A stretch of 64,000 nucleotides of DNA from Bacillota bacterium (lineage in GTDB: Bacteria; Bacillota; Clostridia; Christensenellales; Aristaeellaceae). Positions within the stretch are counted from its first letter, which is position 1. Each line of letters opens with the position of its first letter. The notes below the pieces were generated by a model. The model did no database searches and was not told the origin of the DNA. It worked only from the letters and a program-made list of their open reading frames with translations. Location of the stretch: contig JAEYAR010000062.1 in NCBI GenBank assembly GCA_023404715.1, positions 1-64,000 of the forward strand, given 5' to 3'. Position numbers and translations under genes: made by a program. This document shows positions 1-7,239 of the stretch, piece by piece.

Positions 1-237
1 CTTCTGTACCTGACCGATCGAGATAAATACCCGCTGCAGCTTTTCGTGCGGGAAATGGTGCTGATGGACAGCAATGTGGATATCGCAGATGGCGAGCTGC
101 AGGGCCAGATGAATCAGATGGTCGCCGTCATCAAATACGCCGTCATCGTGATATCGACCTTGCCGATCATGTGCCTGTATCCCTTCCTGCAGAAATATTT
201 CGTGCAGGGCGTGATGATCGGCTCGATAAAGGGATAG
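1..237 (+). CDS. Carbohydrate ABC transporter permease, C-terminal fragment (LplC/YtcP type)
   Basis: Only the last 78 codons lie in the window; the reading frame is open from base 1. The visible part has one hydrophobic helix (roughly IKYAVIVISTLPIMCLYPF) and ends with FVQGVMIGSIKG, the ending typical of LplC/YtcP-like inner-membrane permeases of the CUT1 sugar importer family. The gene is followed after 54 bases by a secreted binding protein, so the two very probably belong to one importer for an oligosaccharide or sugar derivative. The partner permease and the N-terminus lie upstream. Substrate cannot be inferred. Confidence 0.8.
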   Translation, partial: LLYLTDRDKYPLQLFVREMVLMDSNVDIADGELQGQMNQMVAVIKYAVIVISTLPIMCLYPFLQKYFVQGVMIGSIKG

Positions 238-291
238 CTGTACGTTGGCTTTTATGGCATTGCCATGAAATAGAGTAAAGGAGGCTCCAAA

Positions 292-1845
292 ATGAAAAGA
301 ACCCTATCCCTCGCCCTGGCCCTGCTGCTGCTGGCGCTGCCGCTGGCATCTGTAGCCCAAGATCTGCCCATCGTGCCCGAAAAGATCGAGGTGACGATTG
401 CGGTCAACCGCCATCAGAACGACGCGACGACCAGCTACGATGAAAAGGCTTTCGTCAAGATGGCGGAGGAGGCGACGAACATCCACGTCAACTGGATCGA
501 AATCAGCGCCGATCACGACACCAAGATGGCGGCGTTGCTCGCCGGCGACATGCCGGACGCTTTCATCGGCCTCGTCAGCGACAAGATGATCACGCAAAAC
601 GCAGGTCTGTTCGCCGATTTGACGGCCAAGGTGGAGGCGCTTGTGCCCAACTTTGTAAACTACTGCGCGGAGAAGGGTATCGACTGGAAGAGCTACATGA
701 CCTACCCGGACGGCCATATCTACGGCATCATGGGCGGGTACTATACCTCGCCCAACAACCAGACCGATGGCGTGCCATGGATCAACCAGCAGTGGCTGAG
801 CAACCTAAACCTCAAAATGCCTTCGACGGCGCAAGCGTTGTACGACGTGCTGGTGGCCTTCCGTGATCAGGACGCCAACGGCAACGGCGATCCAAACGAC
901 GAAATCCCCATGGACTTCTGCCAGGCTCACTATGCGGCGAAGATCTGGAATGTCACCTCGATGTTCGGCATCCCGGGCATGGTGCGCTATCAGGACGGCA
1001 AGGCGCTCGCCACCTTGAATACTGACGCATTTTTTGATGCGCTGCATTTTACGCATAAGTTGGTCGAAGAGGGCCTCCTCAACCCGGAAGGTTTCATTCA
1101 GACGAACGAGCAGTACAATTCCAACCTTGATACGCTGCGCGTAGGCGTCTTCTGCGGATGGGGCCCCTACACTTACATCAAGGCGGAGGAGAGCAAGGCG
1201 CAGTACGTGCCCATGGCGCCGGTGGCCGCAGAGGGATACGAGATCGTGTGGCCGTCCACCCGGCTGGTGACAGCCGAACGCAACGACTTCGTCATCAACG
1301 CGAAGAGCCCCTACGTGGACGAGCTGCTCAAGTGGTGGAACTATCTGAGCACGGATGAGGACATGGCTTACTTTGTGGGGCGTGGGGAGGAAGGTCTCAT
1401 CTCGGAAAAGCGCGCGGACGGTCTGTATTATTCCTATACGCCCACAGCGGAGGAACTGATCGCCGCCGGCTATACGCAGTATGCGAATAACATCGGCTCC
1501 TCCACGTTGGCAGCGTCTTTAGGCCTGGTCAACTTTCATCCGCTGGTGTTCCAGGCGCCGCTGCCTGTAGAGGGCTCTACCTCCATGATCCGCAAGGAGG
1601 GCATCGACCTTGTAAGCCCGTATTTTAACGGGTTTGCGCCCCAGGTCATTATCCCGGCGGACGCGCAGGAGGAGTTCAGCTTTGCGACGGAGGGCTTGAC
1701 CGATTTCGTCGACAACTTCATCGCCACCAGCGTAATGGAAGGGATAACCGCCGAGAGCTTTAACGCCTTCAAGGCGCAGCTGGAGACGTACGGCTACAGT
1801 TTTTACATCGACTTCTATCAAAAGGCATTGGATAACGCTTTCTAA
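292..1845 (+). CDS. Extracellular solute-binding protein of a carbohydrate ABC importer
   Basis: 517 residues. An N-terminal signal peptide is clear (KR, then a Leu/Ala-rich core to about residue 22, ending SVAQ), but there is no lipobox cysteine, so the protein is either released or held by its signal segment. The body resembles large (500+ residue) LplA/YtcQ-type binding proteins that partner LplB/LplC permeases: a DMPDAFIG segment near residue 85, a GVPWINQQWL region, and a C-terminal EGLTDFVDNFI stretch. The start is supported by AAAGGAGG eight bases upstream. It follows the permease fragment directly, so it is the capture component of the same transporter. Family call is firm; the sugar is unknown. 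Confidence 0.85.
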   Translation: MKRTLSLALALLLLALPLASVAQDLPIVPEKIEVTIAVNRHQNDATTSYDEKAFVKMAEEATNIHVNWIEISADHDTKMAALLAGDMPDAFIGLVSDKMITQNAGLFADLTAKVEALVPNFVNYCAEKGIDWKSYMTYPDGHIYGIMGGYYTSPNNQTDGVPWINQQWLSNLNLKMPSTAQALYDVLVAFRDQDANGNGDPNDEIPMDFCQAHYAAKIWNVTSMFGIPGMVRYQDGKALATLNTDAFFDALHFTHKLVEEGLLNPEGFIQTNEQYNSNLDTLRVGVFCGWGPYTYIKAEESKAQYVPMAPVAAEGYEIVWPSTRLVTAERNDFVINAKSPYVDELLKWWNYLSTDEDMAYFVGRGEEGLISEKRADGLYYSYTPTAEELIAAGYTQYANNIGSSTLAASLGLVNFHPLVFQAPLPVEGSTSMIRKEGIDLVSPYFNGFAPQVIIPADAQEEFSFATEGLTDFVDNFIATSVMEGITAESFNAFKAQLETYGYSFYIDFYQKALDNAF

Positions 1846-1851
1846 ACAAAT

Positions 1852-1888
1852 GAGCACGCCCTGCAGCCTCGCGCTACAGGGCGTGCTC
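1852..1888. terminator. Terminator-like hairpin, outer copy (shared stem AGCACGCCCTG)
   Basis: A 15-bp stem with one mismatch and a CTCGC loop, starting seven bases after the binding-protein stop. The right arm is followed by CAGACTG rather than a T run. Nearly the same stem recurs at 2098-2133 with a loop altered at two bases. Together they bracket the hairpin element at 1889-2097. Confidence 0.7.
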
Positions 1889-2097
1889 AGACTGTTGAAA
1901 AACCCGAGTTGCTTCGTTGGGGATGCATGAAGGGGAGGACTCCCCTTCATCTAGGATCGTATCGACCGGCTCTGCCGGTCGGGCGGGGCGTTTTCCGTAG
2001 TCAAATGCATAGCATTTGTGGAGGAAAACATCTCCCGTGATCTTCGTGCAAAATGATCCTTCATTTTGCACGAGGCCGTCGACTTTGTCGACGGTCA
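1889..2097 (-). repeat. Composite hairpin element, copy 1 (reads on the minus strand)
   Basis: Non-coding. Read on the minus strand from the aspA terminator, it shows hairpins at 2094-2076 (CCGTCGAC stem), 2072-2045 (12-bp stem around GTGCAAAATGA), 2018-2002 (7-bp stem, 3-base loop), 1980-1964 (7-bp stem GACCGGC, 3-base loop, followed by GATACGAT) and 1950-1927 (10-bp stem), and ends with ACAGTCTGAG against the second terminator copy. The order, the joining segment CCCCGCCC, GATACGAT and the ACAGTCTGAG end match the element at 8787-8966, while several stems differ in sequence but keep their pairing. It could be a non-autonomous mobile element or a structured RNA module; the sequence alone does not decide. 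Confidence 0.7.
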
Positions 2098-2136
2098 GAG
2101 CACGCCCTGCAGCTTTGCGCTACAGGGCGTGCTTTT
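2098..2136 (-). terminator. Terminator hairpin adjacent to aspA, second copy of the AGCACGCCCTG stem
   Basis: A stem with one mismatch and a TTTGC loop at 2099-2133, followed on the plus strand by TTTTTC. It ends next to the aspA stop, so it would be the aspA terminator on the minus strand. It is the second copy of the 1852-1888 hairpin, 246 bases away. Confidence 0.65.
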
Positions 2137-3561
2137 TCATGCGGTAGAGGACGGCGCGGCGTCCCCCTGCGCGCTCGCCGGTCCGGTCATGTGAAGAGGA
2201 TCGAGCGCCCGCGCCGCCTGCTCCGGTGTGAGCAGCCCGCTTTGCACCGCCAGCTCGGCCACCGGCCTTTGGGTGCGCAGCGCCTCCTTGGCCAGGGCGC
2301 AAGCCGCGCTGTAGCCGATCAGGGGGCATAGCGCGGTGACGATGCCGATCGAGCGCTCTACCTCCTGGCGGCATTGGCTATGGTTGGCGGCGATGCCGCG
2401 AACGCAGTGCTCCGTAAGCGCGCGAAGGCCCCGGGTGAGCTGCACGATGCCTGCGGCGAGACTATCGAAGATTACCGGCTCAAAGGCGTTAAGCTCCAGC
2501 TGCCCGGCCTCCGCAGCCAGGGTGACGGTGGTGTCGTAGCCGATCAGGCGAAAGGCGATCTGGTTCATTACCTCTGGGATCACCGGGTTCACCTTTCCCG
2601 GCATGATGGAGGAGCCGTTTTGACGGGGCGGCAATGTGATCTCGCCCAATCCGTCGCGCGGGCCGGATGACATGAGCCGCAGGTCGTTGCACATCTTGGA
2701 GAGGCTGATGCCGCAGCTCTTGAGCGCGGAGGAGAGCGTCACGTAGCAGTCCAGGTTCTGGGTCGCGTCGATCAAATCGCCGCTCTGCGTAAAGGGGATG
2801 CCGGTCATCTCCGCGAGGATGCTCACTACGCGCGCGATGTATTCGGGGTGGGCGTTGACCCCGGTTCCCACGGCCGTGCCCCCGAGGTTTAGGCAGAGCA
2901 GCTCTTGCTGGGCCCGCTCCAGCCTTCGCTTTTCGCGTAGCAGCACCGCCCCGTAAGCGGAAAATTCCTGCCCCAGCCGGATGGGCACCGCGTCCTGAAG
3001 CTGCGTGCGGCCCATCTTCACCACGCCGTCAAACTCGGCGGCCTTATCCTTTAGCGCGTCGATCAGCCTTTGCAGCGCATCGAGCAGCCCGTCGGTCAGG
3101 ACGTAGAGCGTCATTTTTCCGCAGGTGGGGTATACGTCGTTCGTGGATTGACCGCAGTTTACGTGGTCGTTGGGGTTCACCAGGCCGTATTCGCCCGGGC
3201 GGCCTCCGAGCAGCTCGATAGCCCGGTTGGCGATGACCTCGTTGGCGTTCATGTTGGTCGAGGTGCCCGCGCCGCCCTGAATGGGGTCCACGATGAACTG
3301 ATCGTGCAGCTTCCCCGCGATCAGCTCGTCGCATGCCGTCTCAACCGCTTTTGCGATGGGCGCGGGCAACACCCCGGCCAGCTGGTTCGCCCGGGCGCAG
3401 GCCTTTTTGATCCATCCGAGGCTTACGATCATCTCCGGCGGCAGCCGATGCCCGGTGATGGCGAAGTTTTCTGACGCGCGAAGGGCATGGATGCCGTAAT
3501 ACGCGTCTGCGGGGACGTTTCTGGAGCCGACGATATCCTGCTCTATTCTGAATGCCGGCAT
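2137..3561 (-). CDS. aspA: Aspartate ammonia-lyase
   Basis: 474 residues. Belongs to the fumarase/aspartase superfamily: cytoplasmic homotetramer, L-aspartate to fumarate plus ammonia. The N-terminus (RIEQDIVGSRNVPADAYYGI) and ENFAITGHRL match aspartases better than class II fumarases. The superfamily signature GSSIMPGKVNP lies at about residue 315, followed by VIPEVMNQIAF, also aspartase-like. The start (ATG at 3561) was chosen over an upstream in-frame ATG because it gives the family N-terminus and has AAAGGGTGGG before it. Divergently transcribed from a LysR regulator with overlapping promoters, which suggests specific control by that regulator. Confidence 0.88.
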   Translation of the reverse strand: MPAFRIEQDIVGSRNVPADAYYGIHALRASENFAITGHRLPPEMIVSLGWIKKACARANQLAGVLPAPIAKAVETACDELIAGKLHDQFIVDPIQGGAGTSTNMNANEVIANRAIELLGGRPGEYGLVNPNDHVNCGQSTNDVYPTCGKMTLYVLTDGLLDALQRLIDALKDKAAEFDGVVKMGRTQLQDAVPIRLGQEFSAYGAVLLREKRRLERAQQELLCLNLGGTAVGTGVNAHPEYIARVVSILAEMTGIPFTQSGDLIDATQNLDCYVTLSSALKSCGISLSKMCNDLRLMSSGPRDGLGEITLPPRQNGSSIMPGKVNPVIPEVMNQIAFRLIGYDTTVTLAAEAGQLELNAFEPVIFDSLAAGIVQLTRGLRALTEHCVRGIAANHSQCRQEVERSIGIVTALCPLIGYSAACALAKEALRTQRPVAELAVQSGLLTPEQAARALDPLHMTGPASAQGDAAPSSTA

Positions 3562-3605
3562 TTGTGCCCACCCTTTCTCGCTGTCCGCATCTGGCGGCTT
3601 TTCTC

Positions 3606-3634
3606 TTGTCTTTATTATAAAGGCGCGATATAAT
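3606..3634 (+). promoter_or_regulatory. lysR promoter
   Basis: TTGTCT (3606-3611), 17-base spacer, perfect TATAAT (3629-3634), reading toward the LysR gene. It overlaps the aspA promoter on the other strand. Confidence 0.65.
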
Positions 3635-3642
3635 ATTTTCAA
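3614..3642 (-). promoter_or_regulatory. aspA promoter
   Basis: On the minus strand: TTGAAA (3642-3637), 17-base spacer, perfect TATAAT (3619-3614). The two promoters occupy almost the same DNA, so polymerase can use only one at a time. Confidence 0.65.
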
Positions 3643-3646
3643 ATAC

Positions 3647-3658
3647 TTATATGCATAA
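3647..3658. promoter_or_regulatory. Candidate LysR-type operator
   Basis: Palindrome TTATATGCATAA, within an A/T-rich stretch just upstream of the aspA -35 box. This is where a LysR-type activator of aspA, autorepressing its own gene, would be expected to bind. Assigned by position and symmetry only. Confidence 0.4.
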
Positions 3659-3692
3659 CAAAGCCATTGACAAACATCTATAGAGGTGCGGC

Positions 3693-4613
3693 ATGTTTCA
3701 CGAGATGCGTTACGTGTACGAGGTATACCGGCGGCGAAGCTTTTCAAAGGCGGCGCAGGCGCTTTATATTTCGCAGCCTTCCCTGAGTCTGATGGTCAAG
3801 AAGGCGGAGGCGCGCGTGGGCGTCCCCATCTTCGATCGCAGCACGTCGCCGATCGGGTTGACCGAGGCAGGGCAGGAGTATATCCGGGCGGCAGAACAAA
3901 TCATGGGCATTGAGGAGGGCTTTCGCCGGTATTTGAGCGATGCCGAAAGCTGCCTGACCGGCGTCCTCTCCGTGGGCGGCACGACGCTTTTTACCTCGTA
4001 CGTGCTGCCGCCCCTCCTATCGGCTTTTTCGGCCCAATACCCGGGGGTGGAGGTAAAGCTGCATGAGACGCATACCGCACTGCTGGAAAGAGAGCTGCGG
4101 GAGGGCAGCTTGGATTTTGTGGCGGAGAATTACGCCTTCGACCCCGCTATTTATGAGAGCCGCCCTTATTTGGAGGAGCGGTTGGTGCTGACCGTGCCCG
4201 CTACGTTCGATGCGAACGCCGCCGCCGCGCCGTATCGCCTGACTGCCGCCCAGGTGGCGGCGGGGGAAACGCGCCCGCCCGTGCCGATGGCTCTGTTTAA
4301 GGAAGAGGCTTTCCTTTTATTAAAGGAAGGGAACGACACGCGCATCCGGGCGGACAAGCTCCTGGCGCAGGCGCACTTGCGCCCGCGGGTTCGTCTGCTG
4401 CTGGATCAGCAGATCACGGCGTACAACCTCGCATCGTACGGCCTGGGCATTACCTTCATCAGCGATACACTCATTCGACACGTGCCCCCCGATCCACGGC
4501 TGTGCTTTTATGACCTGGAACCCCCTCTGGCCCGGCGCACCATTTGCCTCGTCAGCAAGCGCGGGCGCTTCGTCTCTCGTCCCATGCGGGCTTTTTTGCG
4601 GATGCTGGCCTGA
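3693..4613 (+). CDS. LysR-family transcriptional regulator (likely controls aspA)
   Basis: 306 residues. The first ~60 residues form a winged helix-turn-helix (RSFSKAAQALYISQPSLSLM, then LTEAGQEYI), the LysR DNA-binding domain. Residues ~90-300 are the effector-binding domain. The start has GAGGTG six bases upstream. The gene is divergent from aspA with overlapping promoters and a palindrome between them, so aspA is the natural target; the effector could be aspartate or a related dicarboxylate, which is inference. It is not recognisable as a named regulator. Confidence 0.88.
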   Translation: MFHEMRYVYEVYRRRSFSKAAQALYISQPSLSLMVKKAEARVGVPIFDRSTSPIGLTEAGQEYIRAAEQIMGIEEGFRRYLSDAESCLTGVLSVGGTTLFTSYVLPPLLSAFSAQYPGVEVKLHETHTALLERELREGSLDFVAENYAFDPAIYESRPYLEERLVLTVPATFDANAAAAPYRLTAAQVAAGETRPPVPMALFKEEAFLLLKEGNDTRIRADKLLAQAHLRPRVRLLLDQQITAYNLASYGLGITFISDTLIRHVPPDPRLCFYDLEPPLARRTICLVSKRGRFVSRPMRAFLRMLA

Positions 4614-4637
4614 TGCGCCGTAAATCCCTTGATTTCC

Positions 4638-4666
4638 TTGACTTTTTGCCGCTTTGATTGTATAAT
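4638..4666 (+). promoter_or_regulatory. Promoter of the ABC-F gene
   Basis: TTGACT (4638-4643), 17-base spacer, perfect TATAAT (4661-4666). The transcript would start around 4673, leaving a ~70-base leader. Confidence 0.75.
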
Positions 4667-4675
4667 GCGAACGTT

Positions 4676-4747
4676 ATGCTTTGTAGCAAATGTGTAAAGA
4701 CGAAGGGATGCGGGCCCTGCCCGCCGGGAGGATTCTATAAGCCATGA
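4676..4747 (+). CDS. Possible 23-codon cysteine-rich upstream ORF overlapping the ABC-F start
   Basis: An ATG frame beginning right at the expected transcript start encodes LCSKCVKTKGCGPCPPGGF with four cysteines, and its TGA overlaps the ABC-F ATG (ATGA). The ABC-F ribosome-binding site GGGAGGA lies inside it, so translation of this frame would affect ABC-F initiation. No ribosome-binding site precedes it, and such a short frame can occur by chance. Leader peptides are known ahead of some ABC-F genes. Reported as a candidate only. Confidence 0.25.
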   Translation: MLCSKCVKTKGCGPCPPGGFYKP

Positions 4748-6363
4748 TCGCAGCACAAAACGTCACCCTGAGCTATAGCGGGAAGCCGCTTTTCAAGAAC
4801 GTCAACATCAAGTTTACAGCCGGTAACTGCTATGGCATCATCGGCGCCAACGGCGCGGGCAAGTCGACATTCCTCAAGCTGCTCTCGGGCGAGCTGGAGC
4901 CGACTTCCGGCGATATCGCCATCACCCCCGGCGAGCGCATGGCCGTGCTCAAGCAAAACCACTTTGAGTTCGATGAATACGAGGTGCTTCAGACCGTCAT
5001 CATGGGCCACAAACGGCTTTATGACATCATGACGGAGAAGGAAGCGCTCTATCAAAAAGAGGACTTCACCGAGGCGGACGGCGTTCGCGCCTCCGAACTG
5101 GAGGGCGAGTTCGCGGATCTGGACGGCTGGAACGCCGAGTCCGATGCGGAAATGCTGCTCACAGGCTTGGGCCTTTCCCTGGACTTGGAGCATAAGTACA
5201 TGAAAGAGCTGGACAGCAGCCAGAAGGTCAAGGTGTTGCTCGCGCAGGCGCTTTTCGGCAACCCCGACATCCTGCTGCTCGACGAACCGACCAACCACCT
5301 GGACATCCAGAGCGTGCGCTGGCTGGAGAATTTTTTGCTGGACTTCCCCAATACGGTCATCGTCGTCTCGCACGACCGCCACTTCCTCAACAAGGTTTGC
5401 ACCCATATCGCCGATATCGATTATAGCAAGATCCAGCTGTACGTGGGTAACTACGACTTCTGGTATGAGTACACCCAGATGGCCGCGCGCCAGGCGAAGG
5501 ACCAGAACAAGAAAAACGAGCAGAAGATCAAAGAGCTGCAGGCGTTTATCGCCCGCTTCTCGGCCAACGCCTCCAAGCACAAGCAGGCGACCAGCCGCAA
5601 GAAGCTGCTGGACAACCTGACGATGGAGAACTTTGAACCTTCCACCCGCCGCTACCCGTTCGTGCAGTTCAAGCCCGACCGCGAGATCGGCAACGATCTG
5701 CTGACGGTAAAGGACCTTTCCAAGACCGTCAACGGGCGCAAGGTGCTAAACAACGTCTCCTTCGTGCTGACCCCGGGCGATAAGGTGGCCTTCGTGGGCA
5801 CGGATGAGCTGGCCAAGACCACGCTCTTTCAAATCCTCATGGGCGAGATCGAGCCGGACGAGGGCTCTTTCAAATGGGGGGTAACGACCTCTCAGGCCTA
5901 TTTCCCCAAGGACAACAATGCATTTTTTGAAGGCTGCGATTTGACGCTCATCGATTGGCTGCGCCAGTTTTCCGACGAGCAGTACGAGGCCGATATCCGC
6001 GGCTGGCTCGGGCGCATGCTCTTTTCAGGAGAGGATGCGCTCAAGCCCGCGCGGGTGCTCTCCGGCGGCGAGCGCGTGCGCTGCATGCTCTCGAAGATGA
6101 TGCTCTCCGGCGCCAACGTGCTGATCCTCGACGAGCCCACGAACCACCTGGACCTAGAGGCCATCACCGCGCTCAACGAGGGCATGACCTCCTTTACGGG
6201 CAGCATGCTCTTCACCACGCAGGACCACGAGTGCGTGCAGACCGTGGCCAACCGCATCATGGAGCTTTTGCCGGGCGGGCTGATCGACCGGCGCGATACG
6301 TACGACGAATACATCGAAAACCCCGACATCCCCGCCGTGCGCGAGCGGCTGATGAAGGCTTGA
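4744..6363 (+). CDS. ABC-F family ATPase, YbiT-like
   Basis: 539 residues, two ABC domains and no membrane segment: a soluble ABC-F protein expected to act on the ribosome E site. Domain 1 has Walker A GANGAGKST (~residue 34) and Walker B with DEPTNHLD, but its signature is degenerate (ELDSSQKVKVLLAQ instead of SGGQ). Domain 2 has a weakened Walker A (GTDELAKTT), a normal signature (LSGGERVRCM) and DEPTNHLD. The interdomain linker (about residues 250-290) is Lys/Glu-rich as in the family. Its end (FTTQDHECVQTVANRIMEL) is YbiT-like. Start supported by GGGAGGA. Whether it is a housekeeping translation factor or a ribosome-protection protein cannot be told. Confidence 0.85.
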   Translation: MIAAQNVTLSYSGKPLFKNVNIKFTAGNCYGIIGANGAGKSTFLKLLSGELEPTSGDIAITPGERMAVLKQNHFEFDEYEVLQTVIMGHKRLYDIMTEKEALYQKEDFTEADGVRASELEGEFADLDGWNAESDAEMLLTGLGLSLDLEHKYMKELDSSQKVKVLLAQALFGNPDILLLDEPTNHLDIQSVRWLENFLLDFPNTVIVVSHDRHFLNKVCTHIADIDYSKIQLYVGNYDFWYEYTQMAARQAKDQNKKNEQKIKELQAFIARFSANASKHKQATSRKKLLDNLTMENFEPSTRRYPFVQFKPDREIGNDLLTVKDLSKTVNGRKVLNNVSFVLTPGDKVAFVGTDELAKTTLFQILMGEIEPDEGSFKWGVTTSQAYFPKDNNAFFEGCDLTLIDWLRQFSDEQYEADIRGWLGRMLFSGEDALKPARVLSGGERVRCMLSKMMLSGANVLILDEPTNHLDLEAITALNEGMTSFTGSMLFTTQDHECVQTVANRIMELLPGGLIDRRDTYDEYIENPDIPAVRERLMKA

Positions 6364-6411
6364 GGACAAGACCGTCGGAAGCAAAAATTTTTGACCCGGC
6401 GGCTTTCACAG

Positions 6412-6440
6412 TTGGATACGAGGCTAAACTATGCTATAAT
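6412..6440 (+). promoter_or_regulatory. pgsA promoter
   Basis: TTGGAT (6412-6417), 17-base spacer, perfect TATAAT (6435-6440), 40 bases before the GTG start. Confidence 0.65.
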
Positions 6441-6480
6441 ATCCAAATCAGGTTTTATACCCCGAAAGGAACATCAAACG

Positions 6481-7035
6481 GTGGAGAAGATCAGGCAGGA
6501 GAAAATATTAAACGTACCCAACGCGCTGACGATCCTGCGCTTTGTGTTGATGCCCTTTTTCGTATGGCAGTTTTTTAAGGGCAATACGACCACGGCGTTC
6601 GTGATATACGTCATCGTACAGCTGACGGATATGCTGGATGGGTTCATCGCGCGCAGATGCCACCTCGTGACGAACTTCGGCAAGCTGATGGACCCGCTCG
6701 CCGACAAGCTCATGCTGCTCACCGTGCTCATCTGCTTTGGCGTCGATGGGCGCGTATCTTGGTGGATCATCGCGCTGGTGCTGGTGAAGGAGGCGTCGCT
6801 GGTCGTCGGCGGCGCGGTCGCCCTGCATCGCGGCATCGTCGTGCACGCCAAGCACATCGGCAAGGTTGCGACCGTCGTCTTTGCGCTGGCGATCGTAAGC
6901 AGCTTCCTCTCTTGGAATCCGGTAGATGTCTGGCTCATGTATGCGGCCGTGGCGCTAACCCTTTCCGCGTTGGTCTTTTACGCGGTGGATATGCTGGGCC
7001 CCCTGCGCGCGGCGAAGAGACCGAAAGCAAAATAA
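6481..7035 (+). CDS. pgsA: CDP-diacylglycerol-glycerol-3-phosphate 3-phosphatidyltransferase
   Basis: 184 residues from a GTG start. Integral membrane enzyme making phosphatidylglycerophosphate from CDP-diacylglycerol and glycerol-3-phosphate, the committed step to phosphatidylglycerol and cardiolipin. The CDP-alcohol phosphotransferase motif DG-x2-AR-x8-G-x3-D-x3-D is complete (DGFIAR...GKLMDPLAD, ~residues 51-73). N-terminal NVPNALTILRFVLMPFF is typical of PgsA. About five membrane segments are visible. The GTG was chosen because AAAGGAAC precedes it and the promoter at 6412-6440 lies inside any longer version. Other CDP-alcohol transferases share the motif, but length and N-terminus favour PgsA. 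Confidence 0.85.
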   Translation: MEKIRQEKILNVPNALTILRFVLMPFFVWQFFKGNTTTAFVIYVIVQLTDMLDGFIARRCHLVTNFGKLMDPLADKLMLLTVLICFGVDGRVSWWIIALVLVKEASLVVGGAVALHRGIVVHAKHIGKVATVVFALAIVSSFLSWNPVDVWLMYAAVALTLSALVFYAVDMLGPLRAAKRPKAK

Positions 7036-7045
7036 ACCATGTTAT

Positions 7046-7080
7046 AAGGCAGCGTAGCGCTAAGCTATGCTGCCTTGCTT
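7046..7080 (+). terminator. Terminator after pgsA
   Basis: A 13-bp stem AAGGCAGCGTAGC / GCTATGCTGCCTT (one G-T pair), loop GCTAA, then GCTTG. The T run is weak. Confidence 0.6.
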
Positions 7081-7152
7081 GACGAAAAGCATAGATCTCC
7101 CATGCCCCTTACCGCAGAATCCGTCTATTTTGAACAAAACGTGAGAAAATGC

Positions 7153-7181
7153 TTGCTTTTGCGGCGCGGGTACACTATACT
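7153..7181 (+). promoter_or_regulatory. guaB promoter
   Basis: TTGCTT (7153-7158), 17-base spacer, TATACT (7176-7181), 58 bases before the start codon. No guanine or XMP-type riboswitch was recognised in the short leader. Confidence 0.55.
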
Positions 7182-7239
7182 TAACCATTAATACAAAAAT
7201 ATAAAATGATATGGACATGCAAAAAGAGGAGGAACGCAG

